Below are positions 1-9,043 of a DNA stretch of 64,000 nucleotides, piece by piece. The notes below the pieces were generated by a model. It saw nothing but the letters and a program-made list of their open reading frames with translations. It had not been told where the DNA came from and ran no database searches. Position 1 is the stretch's first letter. Each line of letters opens with the position of its first letter. The stretch spans positions 1,612,001 to 1,676,000 of the forward strand of contig CAWJCN010000001.1 of NCBI GenBank assembly GCA_963841415.1, read 5' to 3'. Source of the DNA: DASUAS01 sp963841415 (GTDB taxonomy: Bacteria > Actinomycetota > Acidimicrobiia > IMCC26256 > DASPTH01). The translations under genes were made by a program, and so were the position numbers.

Positions 1-23
1 GGACCACAGGGAGCGGTCGGTAC

Positions 24-37
24 GACTCCGCGGAGTC
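24..37. repeat. 14-bp perfect palindrome downstream of the VOC gene
   Basis: GACTCCGCGGAGTC is its own reverse complement and lies 9 bases beyond the stop codon of the minus-strand VOC gene. It has no loop and no T-rich tail, so it is a poor intrinsic terminator. It may be part of a downstream gene that begins outside the window. Nothing else is recognisable in bases 1-45. Confidence 0.3.
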
Positions 38-45
38 GGCGGCGC

Positions 46-504
46 TCACGGGTTCGGCCGTTCGATCAGCTCGACGCGGACCCCGTCGGGGTCGAGGGTC
101 ATGACCCCCCGGTTGCCCTGCTCGAACGTCGCCGTCGTTCCCGGGAGCACCGTGCCGCCGCCCGCCTCGATGCGGCGGCAGAGCTCGTCGAGGTCGCCGA
201 CCCGGAACGCGAGGTGGGTGAGCCCCACTCGATTCATCGGTCGCCGCTCCTCCTCGACCACCGCGTCCGGCACCCGGTACCCGAGGAGCTCGATGCGGAT
301 ACCGTCGCGTTCGAGGTACACGAGCTCGACGTCCATGTCCGGGAAGTCGAGGAGGTTCGCCGAGCCCGCGTCGGTGATGTTGAGACGACGCGCGACCTCC
401 TCGAACCCGAGCACGTCACGGTAGAACGCGATCGAACGCTCGAGCTCGGAGACGCACAGCCCCACATGGGTGAAGCGGTTGCCGTCGGGATGACGTTCAG
501 ACAC
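46..504 (-). CDS. VOC-superfamily (glyoxalase/epimerase-like) protein
   Basis: A 152-residue single-domain vicinal-oxygen-chelate protein. It opens with the family signature FTHVGLCVSELERSIAFY and has the second beta-alpha-beta-beta-beta unit (THLAFRV...) near residue 90. Relatives include methylmalonyl-CoA epimerase and lactoylglutathione lyase, which bind a metal through His/Glu residues. The GTG at 504 is chosen because it overlaps the stop of the upstream CaiB gene by 8 bases, giving translational coupling; an in-frame GTG at 549 would lie deep inside CaiB. It is the last gene of the SDR-CaiB-CaiB-VOC operon, so action on a CoA thioester of the same pathway is likely. The exact reaction is unknown. 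Confidence 0.8.
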   Translation of the reverse strand: MSERHPDGNRFTHVGLCVSELERSIAFYRDVLGFEEVARRLNITDAGSANLLDFPDMDVELVYLERDGIRIELLGYRVPDAVVEEERRPMNRVGLTHLAFRVGDLDELCRRIEAGGGTVLPGTTATFEQGNRGVMTLDPDGVRVELIERPNP

Positions 505-1736
505 GGTGATGCTCCTGCAGTTCGGTCCTGATCGCGTCGCTGTGCTCATCGAGACGTGGCGCGCGCGTTGGTGGCGTCGTCAGGCCGTCACCCAAGGGGA
601 GACCGGGACCCGGGAGACGGTGGGTACACCCGAGCTCGGGTTGGTCGACCTCCGCCTGGATGCCACGCGCGACGAAATGCGGGTCTTCGAACGCCTCGTC
701 GGGAGAGACCACCGCGCCCGCGGGGAAGCCGTGCTCCTGGCTGGCGACGTAGAAGTCGTACGCCGACAGCTCGGACGCGATCAGCGCGATGGCGTCGCGA
801 GCTGCTGCGAGGATGCTCGCGCCTTCGGGGTCGGCGCCGATGTCGGCGATGTCGACGCGCGACGCACGAGCGGCGCCGAGTTCGAGGAAGACCGCCTCGG
901 GGAGTCGTTCGAGCAGGCCGAGCTCGGCCAGCCACGCGTGGAGCGCGCCGAACTGACGCGGGAGGACCGGGAGTACCCCGGTGCACGCGTACCGGCCGTC
1001 GGCACATCGCACCTGTACTGGCGCGGTCGGAACCGGCGCCGCGTGTCGGCCGGTTTGGCGCGTCATCGTGATCCCCGCGACCAGCCAGTTGTAGGTGACC
1101 TGCTCGCAGGTCACGTTGCACGCGGCGTTGAGGTTGACGTCGACAAGTTGCCCGCGCCCGGTCCGGTCGCGATGTGCAAGCGCGGTGAGCGCACCGATCG
1201 TCGTGTAGAGCGCGCCCACGTTGTACGCCTGGTTGCCGTGCGCCGCGGATCGGCGGGATGGTGTGGTCGTCGTAGCCGCAGTTCCACACCACGCCACCCC
1301 CGGCGAGGAGGGTGAGGTCGGTGCTCGGCTCGTCGGCGCGTGGGCTCTCGCGTCCGAATGGCGTGATCGACACCCAGATGAGCCCGGGATGGGACGGCGC
1401 CAGTGCATCCCAGCCCGCACCGAGTGCGTCGAGCGCGTGGCCCCGACCCTCGAGGACGACGTCGGCACCGTCGAGCAACGCGGTGTAGGTGGAGAGATCG
1501 TCGGCGGCAGCAAGGTCGAGCGCGATGCTGCGCGTACCAACGGCGCCCGCCCACCAGCGGAGGCTGCGCTCACGACCGGGCTCGTCGTCGAGGAAGGGAG
1601 GAAGCCCGCGCAGCGGTGACCCGCCCCGCGGCTCGACGACGACCACGTCGGCGCCCAGCTCCGCCAACATGCGGCCGGCGTCGATCGTGCGCTCGTCGAC
1701 CAGCTCGACGACCCGGAGTCCGGCGAGCGCGCTCAC
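497..1736 (-). CDS. CaiB/BaiF-type CoA transferase with an internal frameshift
   Basis: A class III CoA-transferase family protein. The N-terminal half (GLRVVELV, then MLAELGADVVVVEP) and the C-terminal half (HGNQAYNVGALYTTIGAL onward) lie in different frames. They join near base 1241, where removing one base restores the usual PPIRGHGNQ-like junction. Both halves are well conserved, so this is either a one-base sequencing error or a very recent mutation. The GTG at 1736 overlaps the upstream stop in a GTGA. The usual catalytic Asp of formyl-CoA transferase is not evident; the corresponding strand reads LVDVNLNAACN. It is adjacent to a second CaiB gene, so the two may form a heteromeric transferase. 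If the frameshift is real the gene is inactive. Confidence 0.8.
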
Positions 1737-2965
1737 ACCACACCGCCGCTGCGGAGGCGCTCGAGCTCGGTGGGCTCGACACCGAGGAGCTCGCCGAAGA
1801 TGCGTTCGTTGTCCTCGCCCAGTAGTGGTCCGCCCTTGTCGGCCGACCAATCGCTCTCCGAGAGGTGCATCGGGAGGCCCTCGACCCGCACATCGCCGAT
1901 CAGCGGGTGGTGCACGGTCGGGAAGAGACCCCACGTGTCGAGGTCAGGATCCTCGTCGATCCGCTCAGCCGGGCTCTTGACCACACTGGCCGGCACGCCG
2001 GCGGCGACGAGCTCGCGCGTGGCGTCGCGTGCGTCGCGGGTGCGCATCCAGTTGCGGATGATCAGGTCGAGCTCGTCCTCGTGCGCCAGCCGACCCGCGA
2101 GGTTCGTGAAGCGATCGGCGAGGGCGCTCGGATGAGCGAGTACGTCGCGCAGCCGGTACCAGTCGTCGTCGTCACGGCAGGCCACGGCGACCCAGCGGTC
2201 GTCACCGGTGGCGGCGTAGATCCCGTGCGGTGCCATCTCACCGAAGTCGGACCGGTTGCCGTTCGGCTGGCCGGGCCGGCGCGACGAGCGGCCGTTCACG
2301 GTCCAGTCGAGCACGGCGGTACGTTGCAACGTGAGGCCGGCCACCGTGCTGGCGAGATCGATCCACTGCCCCTGACCCGTCTGCTCCCGGTGGTGCAGCG
2401 CGGCAAGCACCGCGATGGCCATGAACGCGGCCGCACCGTGGTCCATGTACGAGAAGCCGTACCCAGCCGGCTCCTCATCGGGGACACCGCTGGTGAACGT
2501 CAGGCCGCTGACCGCCTGCACGATCGGTCCCCATGTCTTGAACTCCCGGTACGGCCCCGAGTGACCGAAGCCCGAGTTCGACACGTAGATGACGTCGGGG
2601 CGGATCTCTCGCAGCTGCTCGTATCCGAACCCGAGTCGCTCGAGCACGCCGGCGGCGAAGTTCTCGGTGACGACGTCACACACCCGCAAGAGCCGAGTGA
2701 GCAACGCGCGACCGTCCTTCTGCTTGAGGTCGAGGGTCACGCCCAACTTGTTCACGTTGTGGTTGTTGAACCCGCCCCCGAGGTCGACGCCGCGTCGATC
2801 GTCGACGTACGGCCCGACGACGCGCATCATGTCCCAGCGGCCCTGCGTCGTCGGATCCTCGACCCTGATCACCTCGGCGCCGAACATCGCAAGCACCTTC
2901 GTCGCGCCAGCGCCAGCGAGCTGCCCGCCGAAGTCGCAGACGCGTACGTGGCTGAGGGCACCCAC
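1733..2965 (-). CDS. CaiB/BaiF-type CoA transferase
   Basis: About 410 residues, normal length for class III CoA transferases. It starts VGALSHVRVCDFGGQLAGAG, the typical first strand, followed by a conserved LAMFGAEVIRVEDP nucleotide/CoA-binding segment. Family members move CoA from one acyl-CoA to another carboxylate or, in some branches, racemise the alpha carbon. The strand that normally carries the catalytic Asp reads WIDLASTVAG with no Asp, which suggests an atypical or non-catalytic partner of the next CaiB gene, whose GTG start overlaps this stop. The GTG at 2965 is the first start after the stop of the upstream SDR, 17 bases away. It is part of a four-gene minus-strand operon. Confidence 0.83.
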   Translation of the reverse strand: MGALSHVRVCDFGGQLAGAGATKVLAMFGAEVIRVEDPTTQGRWDMMRVVGPYVDDRRGVDLGGGFNNHNVNKLGVTLDLKQKDGRALLTRLLRVCDVVTENFAAGVLERLGFGYEQLREIRPDVIYVSNSGFGHSGPYREFKTWGPIVQAVSGLTFTSGVPDEEPAGYGFSYMDHGAAAFMAIAVLAALHHREQTGQGQWIDLASTVAGLTLQRTAVLDWTVNGRSSRRPGQPNGNRSDFGEMAPHGIYAATGDDRWVAVACRDDDDWYRLRDVLAHPSALADRFTNLAGRLAHEDELDLIIRNWMRTRDARDATRELVAAGVPASVVKSPAERIDEDPDLDTWGLFPTVHHPLIGDVRVEGLPMHLSESDWSADKGGPLLGEDNERIFGELLGVEPTELERLRSGGVV

Positions 2966-2982
2966 TCGATCAGTCGCCCGGA

Positions 2983-3888
2983 TCAGTCGCGGGGCTTGTC
3001 GAAGAAGTTCGGGTACTCGATCGCAGCCTTGAACGACTCCTCGATCTCGCGGAACGCGGCGTCGTTGTCCCACGTGCCCGACTCCGAGACGATCTCGCGC
3101 TCGATCACCGGATTGGAGAACAGCGAGATGCGGCCGTTGCCGGCGAAGATCACCCGGCGGTTCAGCCAGTCGGAGCGCTCGGACGCGAGGTAGAGCACCG
3201 GTGGCACGACGTTCTCGGGCGCGAGGCGGGGGTTCTCGCTCGAGTAGTCGAGGCTGGCTTTGCCGGTGCCGATGCCCTGGGTCATGCGAGTGCCGGCGAC
3301 CGGCGCGATGGCGTTGCAGGTGACGCCGTAGTTGCGCAGCGAGTTGGCGCACACGAACGTGAGACCGACGATGCCCATCTTCGCAGCCGCGTAGTTGGGC
3401 TGGCTCGGCGCGCCCTGCAGCCCGGAGAGCGAGGTGAAGTTGATCAAGCGGTACTGGCCGCCGCGGTGCTCGCGCCACCAGGCCGACGCGTGGCGAGTGG
3501 TGTTGAACGTGCCCTTCAGGTGCACGTCGATGACCGCGTCCCAGTCTTCCTCGGGCATCTTGAACACCATGCCGTCGCGCAGGATCCCGGCGACGTTGCA
3601 CAGGATGTCGAGGCCGCCGAGTTCGTCGACCGCGCGCTCGACGAGGCGCGCGCACGCGGCGAAGTCGGTGACATCGGTCGCGTCGGCCACCGCGGTGCCC
3701 CCGCGCTCACGAATGCCGGCCGCGACCGCCTCGGCCGGCGACGCGTCGGCGCCGGTCCCGTCGACCAGGACGCCGGCGTCGGACACGAGCACCGACGCCC
3801 CTTCGGCCGCGAGACCCGCGGCGACGGCAGCACCGATGCCCCGTCCGGCGCCGGTCACGACTGCGGTACGTCCTTCGAGCAGACCCAT
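2983..3888 (-). CDS. Short-chain dehydrogenase/reductase (MFE-type)
   Basis: A 301-residue classical SDR with the Rossmann motif TGAGRGIG near residues 12-19, catalytic Ser in NFTSLSG, and Tyr-x-x-x-Lys in NYAAAKMG. The C-terminal extension beyond the usual 250 residues resembles that of the SDR domain of peroxisomal multifunctional enzyme type 2, which oxidises 3-hydroxyacyl-CoAs with NAD+. The ATG at 3888 has GGGAG 11 bases upstream; the GTG at 3900 lies directly against that site and is less likely. It heads the operon with two CaiB proteins and a VOC protein, so a 3-hydroxyacyl-CoA dehydrogenase role is plausible. Confidence 0.85.
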   Translation of the reverse strand: MGLLEGRTAVVTGAGRGIGAAVAAGLAAEGASVLVSDAGVLVDGTGADASPAEAVAAGIRERGGTAVADATDVTDFAACARLVERAVDELGGLDILCNVAGILRDGMVFKMPEEDWDAVIDVHLKGTFNTTRHASAWWREHRGGQYRLINFTSLSGLQGAPSQPNYAAAKMGIVGLTFVCANSLRNYGVTCNAIAPVAGTRMTQGIGTGKASLDYSSENPRLAPENVVPPVLYLASERSDWLNRRVIFAGNGRISLFSNPVIEREIVSESGTWDNDAAFREIEESFKAAIEYPNFFDKPRD

Positions 3889-3912
3889 GTGTGACAGCAC
3901 TCCCTCGATGTT

Positions 3913-3947
3913 CAGTCGAACATGCGCTGTGTATCTGTAGCACAGCG
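3913..3947 (-). promoter_or_regulatory. Operator-like inverted repeat and ATGTTCGACTG box upstream of the SDR operon
   Basis: CGCTGTG (3925-3931) and CACAGCG (3941-3947) are perfect inverted arms separated by 9 bases. Next to them, on the minus strand, is ATGTTCGACTG, an 11-mer that recurs exactly upstream of the racemase gene at about 45,633. The element lies 25-60 bases upstream of the SDR start, where a promoter/operator would be expected. Inferred, not proven. Confidence 0.4.
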
Positions 3948-3966
3948 CAGCAGCGATCGCCGACGT

Positions 3967-4851
3967 CTACTCGAAGCCCCATTCGGCGTATCTGCGCTGC
4001 AACTCGGCGAGGGCTTCCTTGCCGCCGCGCTGCCCACGTTCCTTGAAGAAGTTGTACTCGTCCTCGCGCCAGACGAGGTTCGTGAACACCGGATGGGCCA
4101 TCTCCACCCAGTCGCCGAACTGGGCCATGCCCACCGCGTGCCAGAACGTGATGAGCGCCTGCTTCCCGATCATCAAGCCGTCGGCAGAGTGGTGGGCGAT
4201 CGCACGGGCGTAACGCATCGCCTCGGCCTCGAGGTCGGCTTCCGGGACGATTGAGGAGACGACGCCCCATTCCTTCATCTCATCGGCGGAGATCTTCCGA
4301 CCGGTGATCATCGCTTCGTACCCGCGGTTGACACCCAGCTTCAAGAGCGCGAGCGGCATGGCGGTGCTGAAACCGGCGAAGCCGATGCGGGCCTGCGGTC
4401 GTCCGAAGGTCGCGCCCTCCGCGGCGACGACGAGATCGGCGGCCAGCACGAGGTTGAGCCCTGCGCCCACCGTCGTCCCCTGGCACACCGCGATGACGGT
4501 CTTGGGGAACTCGAGCCAGTTCGTGAGGTGGCGGTGGAGGCGCCGCGCGTTCCCGATGCGCGCGGTCTGGGGCAGCTTCGAGCCCTTCTTGAGCCCGGCC
4601 TGCTCGACCGGCATCCGGCGCACGTCGTCACCGGCGCAGAAGTCGGGTCCCGCGCCTGTGAGCAGGACGACCTTGACGTCGTCGTCGCGCTCGGCCCGCC
4701 GCAGTCGCTCCTCGAACAGGTCGTGCATGTCGGGTGAGAGAATCGCGTTGCGGCGTTCGGGCCGGTTGATCGTGATGCGGGCGATGTGCGGCTCGACCAC
4801 CTCGTAGAGCACCCAGTCGTCGTCGACTTCGAACTCGTCGCGCTCCGTCAT
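3967..4851 (-). CDS. Enoyl-CoA hydratase/isomerase (crotonase) family protein
   Basis: A 294-residue crotonase-fold protein. Oxyanion-hole segments are visible: FCAGDDV near residues 71-77 and GTTVGAGLNL near residues 126-134. At the positions of the two catalytic glutamates of rat enoyl-CoA hydratase, the first (Glu144) appears as Gln in RPQARIG (about residue 153), while the second seems kept in GYEAMITGR (Glu179). Ordinary hydratase activity is therefore doubtful; isomerase, hydrolase or C-C cleaving activity is possible. The ATG at 4851 has a clear AAGGAGC site. It is transcribed away from the amidohydrolase at 4929 and may read into the SDR operon, although an operator-like repeat lies between them. 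Confidence 0.85.
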   Translation of the reverse strand: MTERDEFEVDDDWVLYEVVEPHIARITINRPERRNAILSPDMHDLFEERLRRAERDDDVKVVLLTGAGPDFCAGDDVRRMPVEQAGLKKGSKLPQTARIGNARRLHRHLTNWLEFPKTVIAVCQGTTVGAGLNLVLAADLVVAAEGATFGRPQARIGFAGFSTAMPLALLKLGVNRGYEAMITGRKISADEMKEWGVVSSIVPEADLEAEAMRYARAIAHHSADGLMIGKQALITFWHAVGMAQFGDWVEMAHPVFTNLVWREDEYNFFKERGQRGGKEALAELQRRYAEWGFE

Positions 4852-4889
4852 CGGACGCTCCTTCCATTGCCTTCGCGCCGGCGCCGCCG

Positions 4890-4923
4890 CACTGTACTTC
4901 TGTACATCAAGTGTCATACAGTG
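4890..4923. promoter_or_regulatory. Divergent promoter/operator between crotonase and amidohydrolase genes
   Basis: CACTGTA (4890-4896) and TACAGTG (4917-4923) form a perfect 7-bp inverted repeat with a 20-base spacer. Inside are a CTGTAC direct repeat (4892-4897, 4900-4905) and an AAGTGTCA half-site. The repeat ends five bases before the ATG at 4929, so the plus-strand transcript is probably nearly leaderless. Similar TGTAC/TGTNC elements occur at other promoters of the region. Confidence 0.45.
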
Positions 4924-4928
4924 CTGTC

Positions 4929-6260
4929 ATGACCATCAATCCAGAGGACATGGTCCTCGTCAGCATCGACGACCACACCATCGAACCACCTGACATGTTC
5001 GAGCGCTTCGTGGAGGGCAGGTTCGTCGATGCGGCCCCCAAGATCGTGATCGACGACCGGACGGGCGACTGCTTCTGGGAATACGCCGGTGCACGCCTGC
5101 CGAACATCGGTCTCGGAGCGGTCGCCGGACGCCCCAACGACGAATGGGGCTTCGAGCCGTCCCGTTTCGAGGACATGCGTCGCGGTTGCTTCGACGTGCA
5201 CGAGCGCATTCGCGACATGAACATCGCAGGCGTCCTCGCGTCGCTCTGCTTTCCGTCGTTCCCCACGATCTCCGGAGCCCTGTTCACCTTTCGCGGTGAA
5301 CCAGAGGTGTCGCAGGCGATGGTGCGGGCCTACAACCGCTGGCACCTCGAGGATTGGTGCGGCGCTTACCCCGACCGCTTCATCCCGCTCGGCATCCTCC
5401 CGCTGTGGGACGCAGACCTCGCCGCCGCGGAGGTTCGATGGCTCGCGTCGCAGGGATGCCGAGCCGTGACCATTCCACAGCACGTCGGCAACTACGGCCA
5501 GCCAGCCTGGCAGGACCCGTCGTGGGACCCGCTGTGGAAGGCATGCGTCGACGAGTCGACGATCGTCAACATCCACATCGGCACCGGTGGGGGCGTTCCG
5601 GTGCCCTCGGACCTCACGAGCTACCTCGCCTACAACGCGATCGTCGCCATCGACGCCGTGCGATTCACCGCCGATCTCCTGTTCTCTCGCGTGGTCACCG
5701 AGTTCACGGACCTGAAGATCGCGCTGTCGGAGGGCGGCATCGGGTGGATCCCGTTCGTGCTCGAGCGCTTCGAGGACACCTACTCGCGGCAGCGGGCGTG
5801 GACCGGCGACGACCTCGGCGATGGCCTGAGCCCGACCGATGTGTTCCGCCGCAATTTCGTCGCGTGCTTCATCCGTGATCGCCGCGGGATCGAGATGCGG
5901 GACCAGATCGGAATCGACAACATCTGCTGGGAGATGGACTACCCGCACTCCGACAGTTCCTGGCCCGACGCCCCTGAGCAACTCGCGGCACAACTCGAAG
6001 GCTGTTCGGACGACGAGGTCGAAGCGATCACTTGGCGCAACGCGGCTCGCGAGTTCCACTTCGACGGAGTCGAACGACTCGGCCGTGACGCCTGCACCGT
6101 GCGTGCGCTGCGCGCCGGGCTCGACGAGGTGGACCTGTCTGCGCCGAAGGTCGACGCCGGGCGCGCACCCAAGGCCGGGTCGAAGGCACTGACCTACGGC
6201 GACATGAAGATCTCGATGGCGAGCATCCTCTCGGGAGGCACGTCGACGGCTGCCGAGTGA
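4929..6260 (+). CDS. Amidohydrolase (amidohydrolase_2 family, metal-dependent)
   Basis: A 443-residue TIM-barrel protein beginning with the family pattern VSIDDHTIEPPDMF, where Asp/His residues bind metal. A conserved MDYPHSDSSWP segment lies near residue 340. Relatives include gamma-resorcylate and ACMS decarboxylases and uncharacterised actinobacterial hydrolases, so both C-C cleavage and hydrolysis are possible. The ATG at 4929 is preferred over the in-frame GTG at 4911, which is buried in the operator repeat. Its stop overlaps the start of the acyl-CoA dehydrogenase in a GTGA. A paralogue is at 44,218-45,474. Confidence 0.85.
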   Translation: MTINPEDMVLVSIDDHTIEPPDMFERFVEGRFVDAAPKIVIDDRTGDCFWEYAGARLPNIGLGAVAGRPNDEWGFEPSRFEDMRRGCFDVHERIRDMNIAGVLASLCFPSFPTISGALFTFRGEPEVSQAMVRAYNRWHLEDWCGAYPDRFIPLGILPLWDADLAAAEVRWLASQGCRAVTIPQHVGNYGQPAWQDPSWDPLWKACVDESTIVNIHIGTGGGVPVPSDLTSYLAYNAIVAIDAVRFTADLLFSRVVTEFTDLKIALSEGGIGWIPFVLERFEDTYSRQRAWTGDDLGDGLSPTDVFRRNFVACFIRDRRGIEMRDQIGIDNICWEMDYPHSDSSWPDAPEQLAAQLEGCSDDEVEAITWRNAAREFHFDGVERLGRDACTVRALRAGLDEVDLSAPKVDAGRAPKAGSKALTYGDMKISMASILSGGTSTAAE

Positions 6261-7480
6261 CCGCCGACGACGCCACCGCAGATCAGAGCCCCGACGACTA
6301 CGGCGTCCCACTCACCCCCGATGACGTCGCGTTCCGCGACGAAGTCCGCTCGTTCCTCGCTCGTGAGCTGACCCCGGAGATCGTCGGCGCCGGTCGCCGC
6401 AAGGAAGCCGAACGCGTCGAGCTCATCCGCGAGTGGCAACGACGCCTCCACCGTGCCGGGCTCGCGGCGGTGAGCTGGCCGATCGAGCATGGTGGCCGCG
6501 GTGCCAACGTGGTGCAACAGCTCGTGTTCAACGCCGAGCTCGCCCGCCACCGCGCGCCCGATCCCGTCAACCGCAGTGCCATCAACCAGCTCGGGCCCAC
6601 GATCATCCAGTGGGGGGACGACGCGCAACGCGCGTACTACCTGCCCCGAATCCTGAGCGGCGACGACGTGTGGTGCCAGGGCTTCTCCGAGCCGGATGCC
6701 GGGAGCGACCTCGCGTCCCTGCGGACCCGTGCGGTCGTGGAGGACGACGGCTTCGTGGTCAGCGGCCAGAAGATCTGGACCTCGAAGGCCCAGTACGCCG
6801 ATTGGATCTACATCCTCGCCCGCACCGATCCCGACGCGCCCAAGCACGACGGCATCAGCTTCCTAGTCGTCGACCTCCGGAGCCCGGGGATCGAAGTGCG
6901 CCCGATTCGCCAGATCACCGGGGCCGCCGAGTTCAACGAGGTGTTCTTCGACGACGTGCGCGTCCCTCGCGCGAACTTGGTGGGCCCATTGCACGACGGT
7001 TGGCGCGTCGCGAACTCGACGCTCGGGTACGAACGCGTCGGCCAGAGCCGGACCCATCGCATCGAGCGGCGCCTGTCGATCGTGCTCGGCCTCGCGACCG
7101 ACGAGGATTCCGATGGTTCGTGCGCGATGGACGATCCGCTCGTGCGCGACCACGTCGTCCGCTTCGCGGCCCAGGTCGAGGCGTTGCGCCAGATCGCGGC
7201 GCAGGCCACCGCCGCCGGTGTGCTCGGCGTGGCGCCCGGCCCCGAGGCTTCGGTGGCGAAGCTCCTGACCTCCGAGGTCGACCAGGCAATGGCCGGCTTC
7301 GGCCTCGACCTCGCGGGCCCCGCCGGCGTGCTCCAACGTGGTTCGCCGGGAGCGGCCAAACAAGGCAACGTCGCGCTGAGCTACCTGCTGATGCGCGCCG
7401 CCACGCTGGGCGCCGGTACCTCGGAGATCCAGCGCAACGTCATTGGCGAGAAGGTCTTGGGACTCCCCCGTGACCACTGA
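6257..7480 (+). CDS. Acyl-CoA dehydrogenase (FadE-like), first subunit
   Basis: A 407-residue flavoprotein. The FAD/substrate motif WCQGFSEPDAGSDLAS, the GQKIWTSKA segment and the C-terminal LGAGTSEIQRNVIGEKVLGL are all present, as in complete acyl-CoA dehydrogenases. The enzyme oxidises an acyl-CoA to the 2-enoyl-CoA and passes electrons to ETF. The GTG start overlaps the amidohydrolase stop by four bases. The following gene is a shorter dehydrogenase homologue overlapping by 11 bases. In actinobacterial steroid catabolism such adjacent pairs form alpha2beta2 heterotetramers, so I infer the same here. Confidence 0.92.
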   Translation: MTADDATADQSPDDYGVPLTPDDVAFRDEVRSFLARELTPEIVGAGRRKEAERVELIREWQRRLHRAGLAAVSWPIEHGGRGANVVQQLVFNAELARHRAPDPVNRSAINQLGPTIIQWGDDAQRAYYLPRILSGDDVWCQGFSEPDAGSDLASLRTRAVVEDDGFVVSGQKIWTSKAQYADWIYILARTDPDAPKHDGISFLVVDLRSPGIEVRPIRQITGAAEFNEVFFDDVRVPRANLVGPLHDGWRVANSTLGYERVGQSRTHRIERRLSIVLGLATDEDSDGSCAMDDPLVRDHVVRFAAQVEALRQIAAQATAAGVLGVAPGPEASVAKLLTSEVDQAMAGFGLDLAGPAGVLQRGSPGAAKQGNVALSYLLMRAATLGAGTSEIQRNVIGEKVLGLPRDH

Positions 7481-8531
7481 CGGCGATGCACTCCTCGAAC
7501 TCGCGCGATCGGCCGAGCAGCTCGCCGAACTTCGCGCCGCCGCCGACGACGTCCTCACCAAAGAGTGGTCCGCGGAGCGGTCGCGCGACCTGCTCGACGG
7601 CGACGCTCCGCACTGGGCCAACCAGCTCTGGCCCGAGCTGTGTGCGCTGGGCTGGGCCGACCTCCTGATCGACGGCACGATCGCCGATTTCGTCGTGGTG
7701 GCCGAGGCCGTGGGCGCGTCGACCGCACCGGTCCCTCTGGTGACCGCAGCCATCGCACGCTGGGTGACCGGCGGAGACCGCGACCACACCGACTCGCTGA
7801 CCGTCGTCGTGCCTGGTTCTGGCACCGTGACGCGCGACGACGGCAACCTGCGGATCTCGTGCGACGCCCCGTTCGTGCCCTACGCCGACGTGGCGACACA
7901 CCTCGTCGTCCACGCACGCGACGACGCGGGCAACACCGCGCTCGTCACAGTCCCCACCGACGCCGAGGGAGTAAAACGCGACTCCCTCCGTCCCCTCGAC
8001 GTGATGCCGAGTGCCGCGGTCGAACTGCGCGACGTCCGCGTTCCGGACCACGCGGTGCAGGCGACCGGTTCGGTGGCATCGGCACTCGCCGAGGAGCTCG
8101 AGCTCCGTCTGACCCTCGGCTGGACCGCCGAGGTCACCGGTGTCGCCGCCGCCGCCAACGCCGCCGCGGTCGAGTACGCCCGCGAGCGCATTGCATTCGA
8201 CCGTCCGATCGGTTCGTTCCAGGCCATCAAGCATCGCTTGGTCGACCAGCGCGCGGCCATCGAGGTGAGCCGTGCACTCGTCGGGCGGGCCGCGACGGCG
8301 CTCGAGACGAGCGCGCCCGACCGGGCCGCGCTGGTCGCGCTCGCCGCGTTCTGGGCGGGCGACTCCCTGCGCGCGGTACCTGAGGGTGCCATTCAGGTGT
8401 TCGGCGGGATCGGCTACACGTGGGAGCACGTCGCGCACGTCTACCTGCGACGCGCCGCCGTGCTGGTCGCGCTGCTCGGTGATCGCGGCACGCACCGCGA
8501 CGTGGCCGCCGAGTGGCTCCGCCGACGATGA
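7470..8531 (+). CDS. Acyl-CoA dehydrogenase, second (shorter) subunit
   Basis: About 353 residues, roughly 50 shorter than its neighbour. The FAD-binding half is weak; the most conserved part is the helical C-terminal domain (RIAFDRPIGSFQAIKHRLVD, then IQVFGGIGYTWEHVAHVYLRR). This degenerate pattern is typical of the partner subunit in heteromeric acyl-CoA dehydrogenases. The GTG at 7470 overlaps the preceding gene by 11 bases, which supports co-translation. It ends in an ATGA overlap with the SnoaL-like gene. The specific acyl-CoA substrate is unknown. Confidence 0.88.
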   Translation: MTTDGDALLELARSAEQLAELRAAADDVLTKEWSAERSRDLLDGDAPHWANQLWPELCALGWADLLIDGTIADFVVVAEAVGASTAPVPLVTAAIARWVTGGDRDHTDSLTVVVPGSGTVTRDDGNLRISCDAPFVPYADVATHLVVHARDDAGNTALVTVPTDAEGVKRDSLRPLDVMPSAAVELRDVRVPDHAVQATGSVASALAEELELRLTLGWTAEVTGVAAAANAAAVEYARERIAFDRPIGSFQAIKHRLVDQRAAIEVSRALVGRAATALETSAPDRAALVALAAFWAGDSLRAVPEGAIQVFGGIGYTWEHVAHVYLRRAAVLVALLGDRGTHRDVAAEWLRRR

Positions 8532-9016
8532 GCGACGAGCTAGCGGATCGGCTGGTCGCTCTCGAAGCGCGGGTCCAGAGCCTCGAGGACGAATTGGCGG
8601 TGACCCGCACGATCGTCGCGTACGGGTTCGCGGTCGACTCCGGCGATGCACCCGCCACGGGAGAGCTGTTCACCGAGGACGCGGTGTTCGACGTCGACGG
8701 CGGGTTCGTCATGCGCGGTCGCGCCGACGTCGAGGCCATGGTCCTCGACGCGCATGGTCACCAGCAGCTCCTCCCAAACTGCGCGCACACGATCGGTCCG
8801 GCGGTCGTGCACGTCGACGGCGTAACCGCGACAGCGGTGGGGTACTCGCGCATCTACCTCCGGCGCGACGACTCGTTCGACCTCTTCCGCGTCGGCTGCA
8901 ACCGGTGGGACCTGCGACGAACCGGGTCGGGCTGGCAGATCTCGCGCCGCACCACCCGGGTCCTCGGTAGCGCAGAGGCGCAGCAGGTGCTCGCTCAGGG
9001 GATCCCGCTGCGCTGA
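8528..9016 (+). CDS. SnoaL-like (NTF2-fold) protein
   Basis: A 162-residue protein with an N-terminal helix (ALEARVQSLEDELAVTR) and an NTF2-like cone: YGFAVDSGD...GELFTEDAVFDVDG, then a strand ending ISRRTTRVLG. Such domains occur in polyketide cyclases, ketosteroid isomerases and ring-hydroxylating dioxygenase small subunits. The ATG sits in an ATGA overlap with the acyl-CoA dehydrogenase. It closes the amidohydrolase-FadE-FadE operon. Related domains recur at 31,377, 31,944 and 33,539. Isomerase or dehydratase activity on an intermediate is an inference only. Confidence 0.75.
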   Translation: MSDELADRLVALEARVQSLEDELAVTRTIVAYGFAVDSGDAPATGELFTEDAVFDVDGGFVMRGRADVEAMVLDAHGHQQLLPNCAHTIGPAVVHVDGVTATAVGYSRIYLRRDDSFDLFRVGCNRWDLRRTGSGWQISRRTTRVLGSAEAQQVLAQGIPLR

Positions 9017-9043
9017 TCACGTGGGCTGCAAGCTCGGGCGCCC

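Noticed and set aside
1..45. Terminator at the 14-bp palindrome
   Set aside because: No loop and no T-tract; a loopless palindrome is unlikely to act as an intrinsic terminator.
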